From an uncultured Bacteroides sp. (GTDB lineage: Bacteria; Bacteroidota; Bacteroidia; Bacteroidales; Bacteroidaceae): a DNA stretch of 32,558 nt. Each line of letters starts with the position of its first letter. Positions within the stretch are counted from its first letter, which is position 1. Shown piece by piece: positions 1 to 8,711 of the stretch. Made by a program: the position numbers and the translations under genes. The notes beneath the pieces were generated by a model. It did no database searches. It saw only the letters and a list, made by a program, of their open reading frames with translations, and was not told the origin of the DNA. The stretch lies in NCBI RefSeq assembly GCF_905207245.1, contig NZ_CAJLKP010000068.1, positions 1-32,558 of the forward strand, written 5' to 3'.

Positions 1-10
1 ACGGATAACG

Positions 11-18
11 TATCTTTG
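11..18 (+). promoter_or_regulatory. Bacteroides -7 promoter box for the HU-like gene
   Basis: The octamer TATCTTTG is an exact match to the Bacteroides primary sigma -7 consensus TAnnTTTG. It lies about 65 nt upstream of the HU-like start. The -33 TTTG would fall before the window begins, so the promoter cannot be fully checked. Confidence 0.5.
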
Positions 19-47
19 TATCACCAACCTGCAGGAAGGGAAAAACA

Positions 48-80
48 ATAATTAATAATTAAAAATTAAAAATTAAAGAG
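48..80 (+). repeat. AT-rich ATTAAAA-type short tandem repeat
   Basis: Iterations of ATTAAAA/ATTAAAG sit directly before the HU-like start codon and end in AAAGAG. A near-copy, also ending AAAGAG, precedes the next small gene at 606-638. No Shine-Dalgarno sequence is present, so this AT-rich unstructured leader is probably what the ribosome meets. Such leaders are common in Bacteroides. Confidence 0.6.
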
Positions 81-82
81 TT

Positions 83-583
83 ATGGCAGTACCATTTAAA
101 AAGACGGTTCACAGAAAGGACCTGAGGGACAAGCAGTCCCCGTTGATGTATTACCCGCGTCTGGTGACCATGGGGCAGAGTGCAAACCTGGAAAGCATCG
201 CGTATGAGATGAAAGAGAAGAGTTCGCTGTCGTTGGGAGACATCAAGAGTGTATTGACAAATTTTGTGGAAGCGATGAGGACGGCTTTGTATAACGGACA
301 TTCCGTGAATATACAGGACTTCGGGGTATTCAGCCTTTCGGCACGCACCGCAGGGGTGGAGACAGAGAAGGAATGTACGGCAAAGAATATCAAAAGCGTA
401 CGGATCAATTTCCGTCCATCTACCAGTGTAAAACCCAACCTGACTTCGACACGTGCCGGAGAGAGAATCGAATTCCTTGATATAAAAGCGGCTCTGGAAG
501 GAAAGCCGGACTCAGGGGAAGACAAGCCTTCGGGAGGAGGTGGATCAGGAGAGGGAGGACTGGAAGAAGACCCACTGGGATAG
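83..583 (+). CDS. HU-like (HU-HIG family) DNA-binding protein
   Basis: This 166-residue protein matches the Bacteroidetes-specific long HU-related family. The N-terminal extension (about residues 1-30) includes a short basic motif. It is followed by an HU fold at roughly 30-120, with the helical dimerisation part and a beta-arm region around the NIQDFGVFSL motif. Ordinary HU is about 90 residues; the extra length is the N-terminal segment and a glycine/glutamate-rich tail from about 140, probably disordered. It is expected to bind DNA as a dimer in the nucleoid, with unknown targets. The ATG follows an AT-rich leader. The smalltalk-type gene starts 56 nt downstream, a pairing familiar from Bacteroides genomes. 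From memory, such pairs are often followed by an N-acetylmuramoyl-L-alanine amidase; here none follows. Confidence 0.85.
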   Translation: MAVPFKKTVHRKDLRDKQSPLMYYPRLVTMGQSANLESIAYEMKEKSSLSLGDIKSVLTNFVEAMRTALYNGHSVNIQDFGVFSLSARTAGVETEKECTAKNIKSVRINFRPSTSVKPNLTSTRAGERIEFLDIKAALEGKPDSGEDKPSGGGGSGEGGLEEDPLG

Positions 584-605
584 AATCCAAAGCCAAAGGC
601 TTTAG

Positions 606-638
606 AAATTAAAAATTAAAGAATTAAAAATTAAAGAG
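606..638 (+). repeat. Second copy of the ATTAAAA-type leader repeat
   Basis: The block repeats AATTAAA/ATTAAAG and ends AAAGAG just before the ATG at 640, mirroring the leader of the upstream HU-like gene. A 6-bp hairpin (AAAGCC, loop AAA, GGCTTT, 589-603) sits between the HU-like stop codon and this repeat. The duplication suggests that both cistrons use the same type of AT-rich translation start region. Confidence 0.55.
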
Positions 639-639
639 A

Positions 640-735
640 ATGAAAAAATCAATTTGGGATAAAATACTCAAGGTGGTGATTGCGGTGGCTTCGGCTATTA
701 TAGGAGCACTGAGTGCTAATGCGATGAATGTGTAA
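640..735 (+). CDS. Smalltalk-type 31-residue membrane peptide
   Basis: This 31-codon open frame begins MKKSIWDKILK and continues into a hydrophobic alanine/isoleucine/valine-rich helix, ending near SANAMNV. That is the pattern of the tiny 'smalltalk' proteins of Bacteroides, which usually follow an HU-like gene, as here. A charged N-terminus followed by one hydrophobic segment suggests an inner-membrane-associated peptide. The function is unknown. It is shorter than the usual ORF cut-off and easy to miss, but it has an ATG after an AT-rich leader, family-like sequence and context, and a strong terminator 30 nt downstream, which argues for a real transcribed gene. Confidence 0.85.
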   Translation: MKKSIWDKILKVVIAVASAIIGALSANAMNV

Positions 736-764
736 AGAGGTAAAATAAATACTCTTTAAAAGTG

Positions 765-806
765 AATAAGGCTGTTTTCAAAAATGAAGACAGCCTTATT
801 TCTTTC
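765..806 (+). terminator. Intrinsic terminator after the HU-like/smalltalk pair
   Basis: A 16-bp stem (765-780 pairing with 785-800, one G-U pair) closes an AAAA loop and is followed by TTCTTTC. It ends the HU-like/smalltalk transcript. Confidence 0.85.
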
Positions 807-818
807 ACGAGAGTATCT

Positions 819-845
819 GTCATGCTGAGCGCAGTCGAAGCATCT
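819..845 (+). repeat. Interspersed GCTGAGCGCAGTCGAAGCAT-type repeat
   Basis: The segment contains ATGCT and AGCAT arms flanking GAGCGCAGTCGA. From memory this sequence type recurs in intergenic DNA of many Bacteroidetes and other bacteria. Only one copy occurs in this window, so its repeat status rests on that memory. It lies between a terminator and the next promoter. Confidence 0.45.
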
Positions 846-940
846 ACTTAAGACTATAATTCACAACAATAGCAAGATAGATTAAAGTTAATTATGGTTA
901 ATGCAACGCAAAAAAACAATTATAAAAGAACAGGCTTTTG

Positions 941-948
941 TATTTTTG
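941..948 (+). promoter_or_regulatory. Candidate -7 box for the hybrid sensor kinase
   Basis: TATTTTTG is an exact TAnnTTTG match, 50 nt upstream of the chosen ATG. No TTTG is found at the expected -33 position (spacer 19-21), so this may be a weak or activator-dependent promoter, or chance in AT-rich DNA. Confidence 0.35.
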
Positions 949-997
949 TATCAATATCTAATATTAATTCAATACAAGAAACACTTAATAATTGATT

Positions 998-3900
998 ATG
1001 AGACTTTTTTTATCTTGGAAACATATAATCAGCCTCTGTTTTGTTTTACTACACTTAAGTTTATCCAATGCGGCCGTAACCAAAGAACAACATCGACTAC
1101 TTATTATTAACTCATACAATGAAGGAGCCCCATGGAGTCAGACTCTTATAAACCCTATTATGCTCCAAACTTCTTCAATAGAAGATGTCAGTGCCGATTT
1201 AGTGCATATAAATGGTACATTTATCCGCAATGACTCATTGTACAACCAAATGGAAGAAGGAATCTTCCAGCGTTATGAAAACAATAAGCCGGATTATCTG
1301 GTACTTATAGGCAGCATAGCTTTCACTTTAAGAGACCGTATTCAGAAAGAATGGGGAGACATTCCCATGGTATTGATTGCCAACGAAGATACCTATGCCC
1401 CACAGGGATATTATTTCACAGGGCGTTCCATAAATATGACAGATAACAAAGCCCTCCCCCTGAACGACCTCAGAGAACAATATAACTTCACATTTATCGA
1501 GGCCCCGGATATGTATAAAGAAACCATTGACATGATGGTACAGATGCTGCCCAAAATGAAAAAGATCGTATTTGCAGCAGACGAACTTTATCAGAATCAA
1601 CGTCTGGATCGGCTTATACACTCGTACATCACATCAGAATATCCGAATATCGAATACGAACGGCTGGTAGGTAAAGAAGAAAACAGCAAACAACTGCAAG
1701 AATACTTACTGACAGATGACCCGACCACAAGTATCTTATTTTCTACCTGGTTCTATGAACGTAAAAACCTGTTTGGATCGCCTACACTCATCAGCGGCGA
1801 TTTCCAGCTGGTGGCATCCTCACCCCAACCGGTATTTGCCCTGAGAGGAGCATATATCAATAAGGCAGGATTCATTGGCGGTCACTTCTATGACCAAGCA
1901 GAACTAGAGAAATCTTTAACTGACATTATCGGGCAAATGCTCCGGGGAAAAGAACTACGTGACATTCCATTCGTATATAGTAAAAAGTCATATCCGCTCG
2001 TCAACTATGCACAACTGAAATTGGACGAACTTGATGCAGACCTTTGTCCGTCAGATACAATATTCCTGAATAAGCCACTCACATTCTGGCAAAAATATAA
2101 GTGGTGGATCATCAGTGGAACAATTCTGTTGCTTTCACTTGTGGTCATTGCGCTCATAATATACTTGTTTCAGCAAAAGAAAATAGCCTTGTTCAGTGCC
2201 CACAACACACTCGTATGCAACATGCCGATATCATACACCCAGGCAAGAGTGGCTTTCGATGAAAAGGGAGAGGCAACAGATATAAAATACCAAGCCGGCA
2301 ATAGCTTGTTCAAGAGTTTGTTTACAGCAAATGAGGATAATGATACGAATAAGAATTCGCTTTCACAGATTGAATGTCTTCCCCGATTTATAAAAATGGT
2401 ATTCAGAGAAAAACAAGCGATTTCCTTCACACACTATTTCAAGGAAACCCATTCTTTTTACGAGTTTATTATCTGCCAGTCGTCCGAAAAATACACTATA
2501 GACATTTTCGGAATTGACATCACAGCACGTAATGAAGCGGAAAATGCGTTGCGGGAAATCAATAAGAAGCTGGAAATGACTTTAAGCGTGGCCCGAATCA
2601 TTCCTTGGCGCTGGGACCTGAAAAGCGATATGATTACTTGCGAATCCGAACAGATACTGGATCATATGAATTTTGCCAAAGAGGAAGGTTCCACTCCCCA
2701 GGCACACATTATAAAAGCTTCCGAATATTTCCGGAAAATACACCCGGAAGATGTGGAACGCATGGAGCAAGTGCATAGAAGTCTTGTTTCCGGAGAATTA
2801 CAGCACGCCAAGGAAGAGTTCCGCATCATCACCGAAGTGGAAGGACGGAATTTTATAGACTGGCTTGAAACAAATGCAATAGTAGACCAATATGACGAAC
2901 AAGGATGTCCGATATCCTTAGTAGGTTCGCTGTTATTGATCACAGAACGCAAGAGACAAGAAAAGGCACTGATAACAGCCAGAGAGAAAGCCCTGGAATC
3001 CGAACGGCTAAAATCTGCATTCCTGGCTAACATGAGCCACGAAATACGTACGCCATTGAACGCTATCGTAGGATTCTCCAGCCTGCTGACTACCACTGAG
3101 GATGAACAGGAACGTGAAGAATTCATCAGTATCATAGAGAACAACAACCAACTTCTCCTACAGCTTATCAGTGACATTCTGGACTTGTCGAAAATAGAAG
3201 CAAATACTCTTGAGTTCAATTACCAGAACGTTGATCTGAACGAATTGGCAAGAGACGTGGAGAGTACAGTACGGCGCAGGCTGCAACCGGACGTTGCTCT
3301 GGTATTCATTCCCGGGGCAGCCCTGTGCCATGTACAAACCGAAAAGAACCGACTTTCACAGGTACTAATCAACCTGCTGGTCAATGCCACTAAATTTACG
3401 CAGGCAGGCAGCATCACATTCGGTTATGAAATACGCGGAAAAGAACTTTATTTCTACGTAAAGGACACCGGCAAGGGCATCTCACAAGAGGACCGGAAGA
3501 AAATATTCGAACGTTTCACCAAAGTGGACACTTTCACCCAAGGAACGGGACTGGGCCTTTCCATCTGCAAGAACATTATTGAAAAGATGAAAGGCAGGAT
3601 CGGAGTAGAATCCGAGGGTGAAGGCAAAGGAAGTACATTCTGGTTCACAGTACCGTATAAACCGGGAGCAGTTGTGGAACAGAAGAAACAGCAGCCAGTC
3701 AACCTTACTCCCAAGGTAGCTCGGCAAAAGCCTGTCATCCTGGTAGCAGAAGATAATGAAAGCAACTACCTGCTATTCAATTCCATTCTTAACAAAGAGT
3801 ACAATCTGGTGCATGCCTGGAATGGTGAAGAAGCTATAGAGTTGTACAAGAAATTCCAGCCGCACGTCATCATCATGGATATCAACATGCCCAAAATGGA

Positions 3901-4099
3901 CGGATACGAAGCGGCGAAGGAGATACGGAAATTCTCAAAAACAATACCCATCATCGCCGTTACGGCATATACCTTCTCTTCCGACAAAGAAAAGGTGATG
4001 AAAAACGGATTCAACGGATATGTGCCCAAACCGGTCGACGCACATATCCTGAAAGAGAAACTCCACAATACAATCAAACAAAACATCACAGCAATATAA
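998..4099 (+). CDS. Hybrid sensor histidine kinase with periplasmic binding-protein-like sensor
   Basis: This 1033-residue inner-membrane kinase uses the ATG at 998; an in-frame TTG six bases upstream would add only two residues before the signal peptide. Order: signal peptide (1-25); periplasmic region resembling ABC substrate-binding sensor domains (about 30-340); transmembrane helix (369-391); two PAS-like regions (about 398-520 and 533-655); HisKA with phospho-acceptor H681 in MSHEIRTPLN; HATPase_c with an N box, DTGKGIS and GTGLGLSI; receiver domain (about 912-1030) with acceptor D961 in IIMDINMPKMDG. There is no DNA-binding output, so phosphate must pass to another protein or act through the receiver. 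The ligand is unknown. It is convergent with the HTCS gene, sharing a terminator. Its kinase core closely resembles that of the soluble kinase at 11918-14338, suggesting paralogues. Confidence 0.9.
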   Translation: MRLFLSWKHIISLCFVLLHLSLSNAAVTKEQHRLLIINSYNEGAPWSQTLINPIMLQTSSIEDVSADLVHINGTFIRNDSLYNQMEEGIFQRYENNKPDYLVLIGSIAFTLRDRIQKEWGDIPMVLIANEDTYAPQGYYFTGRSINMTDNKALPLNDLREQYNFTFIEAPDMYKETIDMMVQMLPKMKKIVFAADELYQNQRLDRLIHSYITSEYPNIEYERLVGKEENSKQLQEYLLTDDPTTSILFSTWFYERKNLFGSPTLISGDFQLVASSPQPVFALRGAYINKAGFIGGHFYDQAELEKSLTDIIGQMLRGKELRDIPFVYSKKSYPLVNYAQLKLDELDADLCPSDTIFLNKPLTFWQKYKWWIISGTILLLSLVVIALIIYLFQQKKIALFSAHNTLVCNMPISYTQARVAFDEKGEATDIKYQAGNSLFKSLFTANEDNDTNKNSLSQIECLPRFIKMVFREKQAISFTHYFKETHSFYEFIICQSSEKYTIDIFGIDITARNEAENALREINKKLEMTLSVARIIPWRWDLKSDMITCESEQILDHMNFAKEEGSTPQAHIIKASEYFRKIHPEDVERMEQVHRSLVSGELQHAKEEFRIITEVEGRNFIDWLETNAIVDQYDEQGCPISLVGSLLLITERKRQEKALITAREKALESERLKSAFLANMSHEIRTPLNAIVGFSSLLTTTEDEQEREEFISIIENNNQLLLQLISDILDLSKIEANTLEFNYQNVDLNELARDVESTVRRRLQPDVALVFIPGAALCHVQTEKNRLSQVLINLLVNATKFTQAGSITFGYEIRGKELYFYVKDTGKGISQEDRKKIFERFTKVDTFTQGTGLGLSICKNIIEKMKGRIGVESEGEGKGSTFWFTVPYKPGAVVEQKKQQPVNLTPKVARQKPVILVAEDNESNYLLFNSILNKEYNLVHAWNGEEAIELYKKFQPHVIIMDINMPKMDGYEAAKEIRKFSKTIPIIAVTAYTFSSDKEKVMKNGFNGYVPKPVDAHILKEKLHNTIKQNITAI

Positions 4100-4100
4100 C

Positions 4101-4128
4101 AGCAAGGAGGGGCCTCCCCCCTCCTGCT
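4101..4128. terminator. Bidirectional terminator between two convergent kinase genes
   Basis: The 45-bp gap between two convergent stop codons holds a GC-rich hairpin: AGCAAGGAGGGG pairs with CCCCTCCTGCT, with one bulged A and a short CCTC loop. There is no long T-run on either side, but its position and stability fit a shared termination signal. Confidence 0.65.
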
Positions 4129-4143
4129 ATTCATATGTTTATC

Positions 4144-7100
4144 TTAATCTGAATTTTCTTTTTCCGCCGTTCCTTTTCCTCTATACTCACTCGGGCTGAC
4201 TCCGAAGTGTTTCCGAAATACTTCCCTGAAATATTTTGCATCGCAGAACCCGGTCAAATCCGCAATTTCCGTAATGGAACGCTCGCTTTCTTTCAACATC
4301 CGGGCAGCACACTGCATACGAATGAGACGAACATAATCTGCCGGAGAACAATCGGTCAATGCTTTTACTTTGTTGTAGAAACTGCTACGGCTCATGTGGT
4401 GAAGCGAACAAAGCATATCTACCGTAAAATCCGGATCGGCCATATTCTTCTCCACATTTTCCCTGACGGAAGCAATGAACTTCCAGTCAAGTGTATCCCG
4501 ACATCCTTTCGGCCATTTTTCATTCTCAAAATCTGGACTGCCATACTTTTTATATAGCAAAAGCCTGTTGGCTATCAACCGGTCGATACTTGCCTTCAGG
4601 ATATTGAGGCTAAAAGGCTTGGCCATATAGTCATCCGCACCGATTTTCAGCCCTTCAAGCATGTTCTTTTCATCTCCCAATGCAGTGAGCAGAAGCACCG
4701 GAATATGAGACGTCTCGATATTGCCCTTTATAGCTGCACACAATTCATCTCCCGACATTTCCGGCATCATAATATCCGACAACACAAGATCCGGCTTGAA
4801 CTCGGACAATATTTCAAGCGCTTCTTTCCCGTTAAGACAGGACTGCACCTGATAATCCTCACCAAGCGTATTTGTCAGGTAGATGCGTAAATCATCATTA
4901 TCCTCCACTACAAGGATACGCCGCGAAGAATCCGGATTCTGCTTGGGCGTAACTGATGGAGAAAACGGAGAAATAACTTCGGGCACAGTGACGGGATGCT
5001 CCGGAGTCTGGGATATGATAGTGGCTTTATGAAAATGTTTGTTTCCTTTAGGGAAAAGAATTTTCACTTGCGTGCCCTGCTCCGCTATACTCTCTATAGA
5101 GATTTTACCACCATGCAAATGCACTAATCTATGCACCAGCGCCAAACCGATGCCACTGCCACTCACTTTAAGATTGATGACATTACTACCCCGGAAATAA
5201 GCATGGAATAATCCTTTCTGCTCATTACGGGGAATTCCGATACCTGTATCTTTTACCTCAATACACCAATTATCTTCACACTCTGAAGCGGAAACATGAA
5301 TACTTCCATTTTCCGGCGTATATTTCATGGCATTCGACAGGATATTCTTCAAAATAGAATCCATCTTGTCCCTGTCAAACCAGACATTCAGATAACTGAA
5401 ATTACTCTCATAATCCAGCCTGATATGCTTGACACTTGCATAGGAACGGAAAGTATCACAAATGCCGGACATGTATGAACCTAGTTCATACTCGGACACA
5501 TACAAACGGGACGAGTAAGTGTCGATACGTTCAAAATTAATGAGATTGGTCGTAAGCCGCAAAAGTACATCCACGTTCCGCAACGCCATACTTACATGGT
5601 CCTTCCCTTCCTCATTCACCATGTCTCCGTTCCGTAGCTCCTCCAACGGAGCTTTTATCAATGTCAGAGGCGTCCGGATATCATGGGCTGTATTGATAAA
5701 GAAACGCGCCTTTTCTTCTGATACTTTCTTCTGCTTTCTCAACGTGATGATGCGGAACAGAATCACACATACCAGAACCGCCAACAGGACATAACCGGTT
5801 ATAGCCCACGGACTAGCCCATAGCGGAGGGGAAATGATAATTAATATGCTACGCTGTTCATAGCTCTTATATTTCTCCTCATTGGACACCGAACGCACAT
5901 GAAGCATATACCTACCCGATGGAAGATTGGTAAAACGCATCAATCCGTCAGCCGAAGGAGCTGTCCATTCTTCATAAAAACCTTCCAATTTCCAGGAGTA
6001 TAACACATTGGAAGGATAATCATAATTGATAGAGGAAGCTCTCAGTGAAAAAGTATTCTGCCCATACTTAAGCCGTAAGACCTCTGTATTATTGATATCC
6101 GTCTCCAAAGGTGAACCTTCATCACCGGGATACACAGCCTGATAGGATATATTCAAATCGCTGAGCAGCATCGGAGAAAAAGCGGGAACCGGAATGTGCA
6201 TATCCGAGGGAAAACCGATAACCCCATCATTGCTTCCCAAGACAAAGCGCCCACTGCTATGCAGAATTCCGGCACCGGGATTGAAGCAGACACTCATAAG
6301 CCCCTGTTCACGGGTCCAGTTATTGAAAGACATCCTGCGGGGAGAAAAATGAACAATCCCGTTTTCTGTACTAAGCAATAAGTCGCCGTCCGGTTTAGGA
6401 AGAATCGTATAAATATTGTTGGAAATAAGGGCACAGTTGTCCGTATAATACTGGGCAAAAGCTTCCTCTCCGGGATCGTAGAGCACCAAGCCGGAACCAC
6501 TGGTACCTATATACAACACACCGTCTTTTCCCTGATACAAAGCACAAATATGCGATGATTCCACCGGCATATCAATGCTGCTGTACTTCCCCGAAACCTT
6601 ATCGAGCAAATACAATCCCATCGAAGTGCCAATCCACATTGAAGAACTATCCTTCTCATGAATACAAGTGATGGAACTCAGTCCCGGATATAACCGGGAT
6701 TTTCCACCTGCCAGGTCAAAGCACTTCAGGTTATAAAAACCTCCTGACCAAATATTGCCTTCCGAATCTTTCTTTATATCACGTATATACTGATCGGGGC
6801 GTAAATCAAGGTGAAAAAAAAGTGAAGAAGCGATATAATCAACCGTCAGTGTACGTTTATTTATCTGGTAAAGACCGGAAGTGAAACCACCTGCCAGAAT
6901 GATACCGGGTGAAATTTCGCAAAGTGTCAGGAAAATGTGATTCTTATCTTCCAACTCATGGTCGAAAGTACTGAAGAAGGAATGCCACTCACCCGTACCG
7001 GAATTATAAAAACTGATGCCGTTACTGGTACCGAACCAGAGATCACCGTCACTGTCTTCAATGACATCATGTACCTGATCATTGACAAGCGACTGGCGGT

Positions 7101-8154
7101 TGCCAACCGAATGACGTGTCCAGCGATAGCCTCCATAACGGTTGTCACGAATGGTTATACCGCTGGGATAATTGGCAATCCAGATACGGCCATCACCGTC
7201 CACATACACATCATTGATATTGTTGCCGTTCATTCCGTTATGAATCGTATAATCAGCTACAATGTAAGGAACTGCATGGCACGAATCGACATTCATCCGG
7301 TAAATACCTTTCCCGTCAGTAGCTATCAGCACCTCCTTTTCACCCAAAGGCACAATCCGCTTGACGTTCACATCGCTAAGTGTTCTATCCGAACTGGTTT
7401 CCGAAGAAGTAGTGAGATCGCAAATCCATATCCCTTGTTTGAAAGTACCGACAAACAGTTTTTTTAAGGCGCCTGAGAAAAATAACTCGCTTACCGGTAT
7501 ATGAAGATTATAAGCGGACTTGCATGTGAGCGACATATGTTGCTCATCCAATATAGCCTGATACAGTCCGGATTCAGTACCTATGAAGAAATTCATCCCG
7601 TCCATCTGTTCTATGGAGGTGATGTTACTGATGATGTCGCATGGTAACGGGAAAGCCTTTTCCGTATGGGTGTCGAACAATGTAATCCGTTCCTTACTAC
7701 ATAGCCAGATACGACCGGAACGATCCATATAACTATAGGTGATATTGGGTGAAGCAATTCCCTTCTCGGGCTGGGAAGGCATATACACCTGTTCAAAGCG
7801 GTCGCGTCCCGGCTCATAACGAAAAATGCGGCCTTTCCGGCCTATCCCCCACAAAGCACCGTCACCAGCCATATAAAGCCAGTTCAGATTGAACTGCATA
7901 TTAAGTTTCTGTCCTTTATCCGTCAGTTCATAGTGTTTGATTTCCTTCCCATTGTAACGGTCCGGACCTTCCTGAGTTAAAAACCACATGTATCCCAAAG
8001 AGTCTTGCAGAATACGGTAAACTTTCTGGCTACCCAGCCCATCCTCCATGTTTATGTATCTATATGCTTGGGCTGCACATACTTGAGTGAAAAATACGAG
8101 TATGGCAAATAGCATGGAGGTGTTTCTCAATTGATAGAATCTTCTCCTCTTCAT
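4144..8154 (-). CDS. Hybrid two-component system regulator (HTCS) with AraC output
   Basis: This 1336-residue one-protein two-component system uses the ATG at 8154; a GTG directly before it is less likely. Order: signal peptide (about 1-28); some 14 Reg_prop-like blades (WIGTS/GLY-type repeats), which would form two seven-bladed propellers; Y_Y_Y domain (about 690-770); transmembrane helix; HisKA with H824 in AHDIRTPLTLI; HATPase_c (DTGIGIP, GSGIGLAL); receiver with D1127 in LVLSDIMMPEMSG; AraC-type double helix-turn-helix (about 1240-1335). Family members sense breakdown products of polysaccharides in the periplasm and activate adjacent utilisation loci. No SusC/SusD, glycoside hydrolase or sulfatase gene lies in this window, so its target is not visible. 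The box AHDIR differs from the common SHEFR form but keeps the histidine. Confidence 0.93.
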   Translation of the reverse strand: MKRRRFYQLRNTSMLFAILVFFTQVCAAQAYRYINMEDGLGSQKVYRILQDSLGYMWFLTQEGPDRYNGKEIKHYELTDKGQKLNMQFNLNWLYMAGDGALWGIGRKGRIFRYEPGRDRFEQVYMPSQPEKGIASPNITYSYMDRSGRIWLCSKERITLFDTHTEKAFPLPCDIISNITSIEQMDGMNFFIGTESGLYQAILDEQHMSLTCKSAYNLHIPVSELFFSGALKKLFVGTFKQGIWICDLTTSSETSSDRTLSDVNVKRIVPLGEKEVLIATDGKGIYRMNVDSCHAVPYIVADYTIHNGMNGNNINDVYVDGDGRIWIANYPSGITIRDNRYGGYRWTRHSVGNRQSLVNDQVHDVIEDSDGDLWFGTSNGISFYNSGTGEWHSFFSTFDHELEDKNHIFLTLCEISPGIILAGGFTSGLYQINKRTLTVDYIASSLFFHLDLRPDQYIRDIKKDSEGNIWSGGFYNLKCFDLAGGKSRLYPGLSSITCIHEKDSSSMWIGTSMGLYLLDKVSGKYSSIDMPVESSHICALYQGKDGVLYIGTSGSGLVLYDPGEEAFAQYYTDNCALISNNIYTILPKPDGDLLLSTENGIVHFSPRRMSFNNWTREQGLMSVCFNPGAGILHSSGRFVLGSNDGVIGFPSDMHIPVPAFSPMLLSDLNISYQAVYPGDEGSPLETDINNTEVLRLKYGQNTFSLRASSINYDYPSNVLYSWKLEGFYEEWTAPSADGLMRFTNLPSGRYMLHVRSVSNEEKYKSYEQRSILIIISPPLWASPWAITGYVLLAVLVCVILFRIITLRKQKKVSEEKARFFINTAHDIRTPLTLIKAPLEELRNGDMVNEEGKDHVSMALRNVDVLLRLTTNLINFERIDTYSSRLYVSEYELGSYMSGICDTFRSYASVKHIRLDYESNFSYLNVWFDRDKMDSILKNILSNAMKYTPENGSIHVSASECEDNWCIEVKDTGIGIPRNEQKGLFHAYFRGSNVINLKVSGSGIGLALVHRLVHLHGGKISIESIAEQGTQVKILFPKGNKHFHKATIISQTPEHPVTVPEVISPFSPSVTPKQNPDSSRRILVVEDNDDLRIYLTNTLGEDYQVQSCLNGKEALEILSEFKPDLVLSDIMMPEMSGDELCAAIKGNIETSHIPVLLLTALGDEKNMLEGLKIGADDYMAKPFSLNILKASIDRLIANRLLLYKKYGSPDFENEKWPKGCRDTLDWKFIASVRENVEKNMADPDFTVDMLCSLHHMSRSSFYNKVKALTDCSPADYVRLIRMQCAARMLKESERSITEIADLTGFCDAKYFREVFRKHFGVSPSEYRGKGTAEKENSD

Positions 8155-8196
8155 CACGGTTCGTGTGTTATCACATTAAAATACAAGATTAATACG

Positions 8197-8204
8197 CAAA
8201 AATA
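8197..8204 (-). promoter_or_regulatory. Candidate -7 box for the HTCS gene
   Basis: On the minus strand TATTTTTG exactly matches TAnnTTTG, about 42 nt upstream of the HTCS ATG. A TATG tetramer (three of four matches to TTTG) sits 20 nt further upstream at 8225-8228, the normal spacing for a Bacteroides -33 element. Confidence 0.45.
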
Positions 8205-8649
8205 ACAAAAAAAGAAGAAAAAATCATAGGATGAAAAACGTTTTTTTTCATATTACGAATCAGTTATTATCGCCTTGGCAATATTTTTAAAATGACAAAA
8301 TATAGAAATCAATAAATCATAAAAACAAAAGAGACTGGTTTTCATAAAAATAGAATATAATTAATGAAAAAATTCAGTATTTGCATGTAAATAACATTGC
8401 AAAAGGAATAGAAGCACAGTAAAAGCACACTTCAAAGCTAATATTAAAGTCACCATACTGTCATAAAAAAGGAGGCTTAGAAAGCACAAAATATCAATCA
8501 TGAAGTCATAATACTTTTCTATTTATTATTCTACTGAAAAGTTGTATATATTGTCAGTTTATATCCAGATATAAGACTTATCTCATAATATTACTCGCTT
8601 GCAATTGACAAGCCTGCCTCTTTCTCTTATTACTCTTCTTAATCACTTA
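8205..8649. other. AT-rich divergent intergenic region, no gene seen
   Basis: This is most of the 557-bp gap between the divergent HTCS and sucC genes. I find no convincing small ORF or RNA gene. It contains an imperfect palindrome at 8231-8251 (ATGAAAAACG then TTTTTTTTCAT) and a shorter dyad at 8598-8612 (CTTG, AATT core, CAAG). Either could be a regulatory site, but in such AT-rich DNA both may be chance. Confidence 0.4.
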
Positions 8650-8677
8650 TTTGACAACTTTTTAGCCCTTTCGTTTG
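8650..8677 (+). promoter_or_regulatory. Weak candidate promoter for sucCD
   Basis: TTTG at 8650-8653 and TTCGTTTG at 8670-8677 (one mismatch to TAnnTTTG) lie 35-60 nt before the sucC ATG. The 16-nt spacer is shorter than the usual 19-21, so the assignment is weak. Confidence 0.25.
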
Positions 8678-8711
8678 TTTAAAATAGATAATAATCTATA
8701 ATCCATAATCC

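Noticed and set aside
901..1110. 69-codon open frame overlapping the start of the hybrid kinase
   Set aside because: It overlaps the signal peptide in another frame, has no recognisable features and lies across the candidate promoter.
3945..3953. CAATACCC core inside the hybrid kinase gene
   Set aside because: It lies in coding sequence of the receiver domain with no ACTTTGC partner at 23 nt, so it is a chance occurrence.
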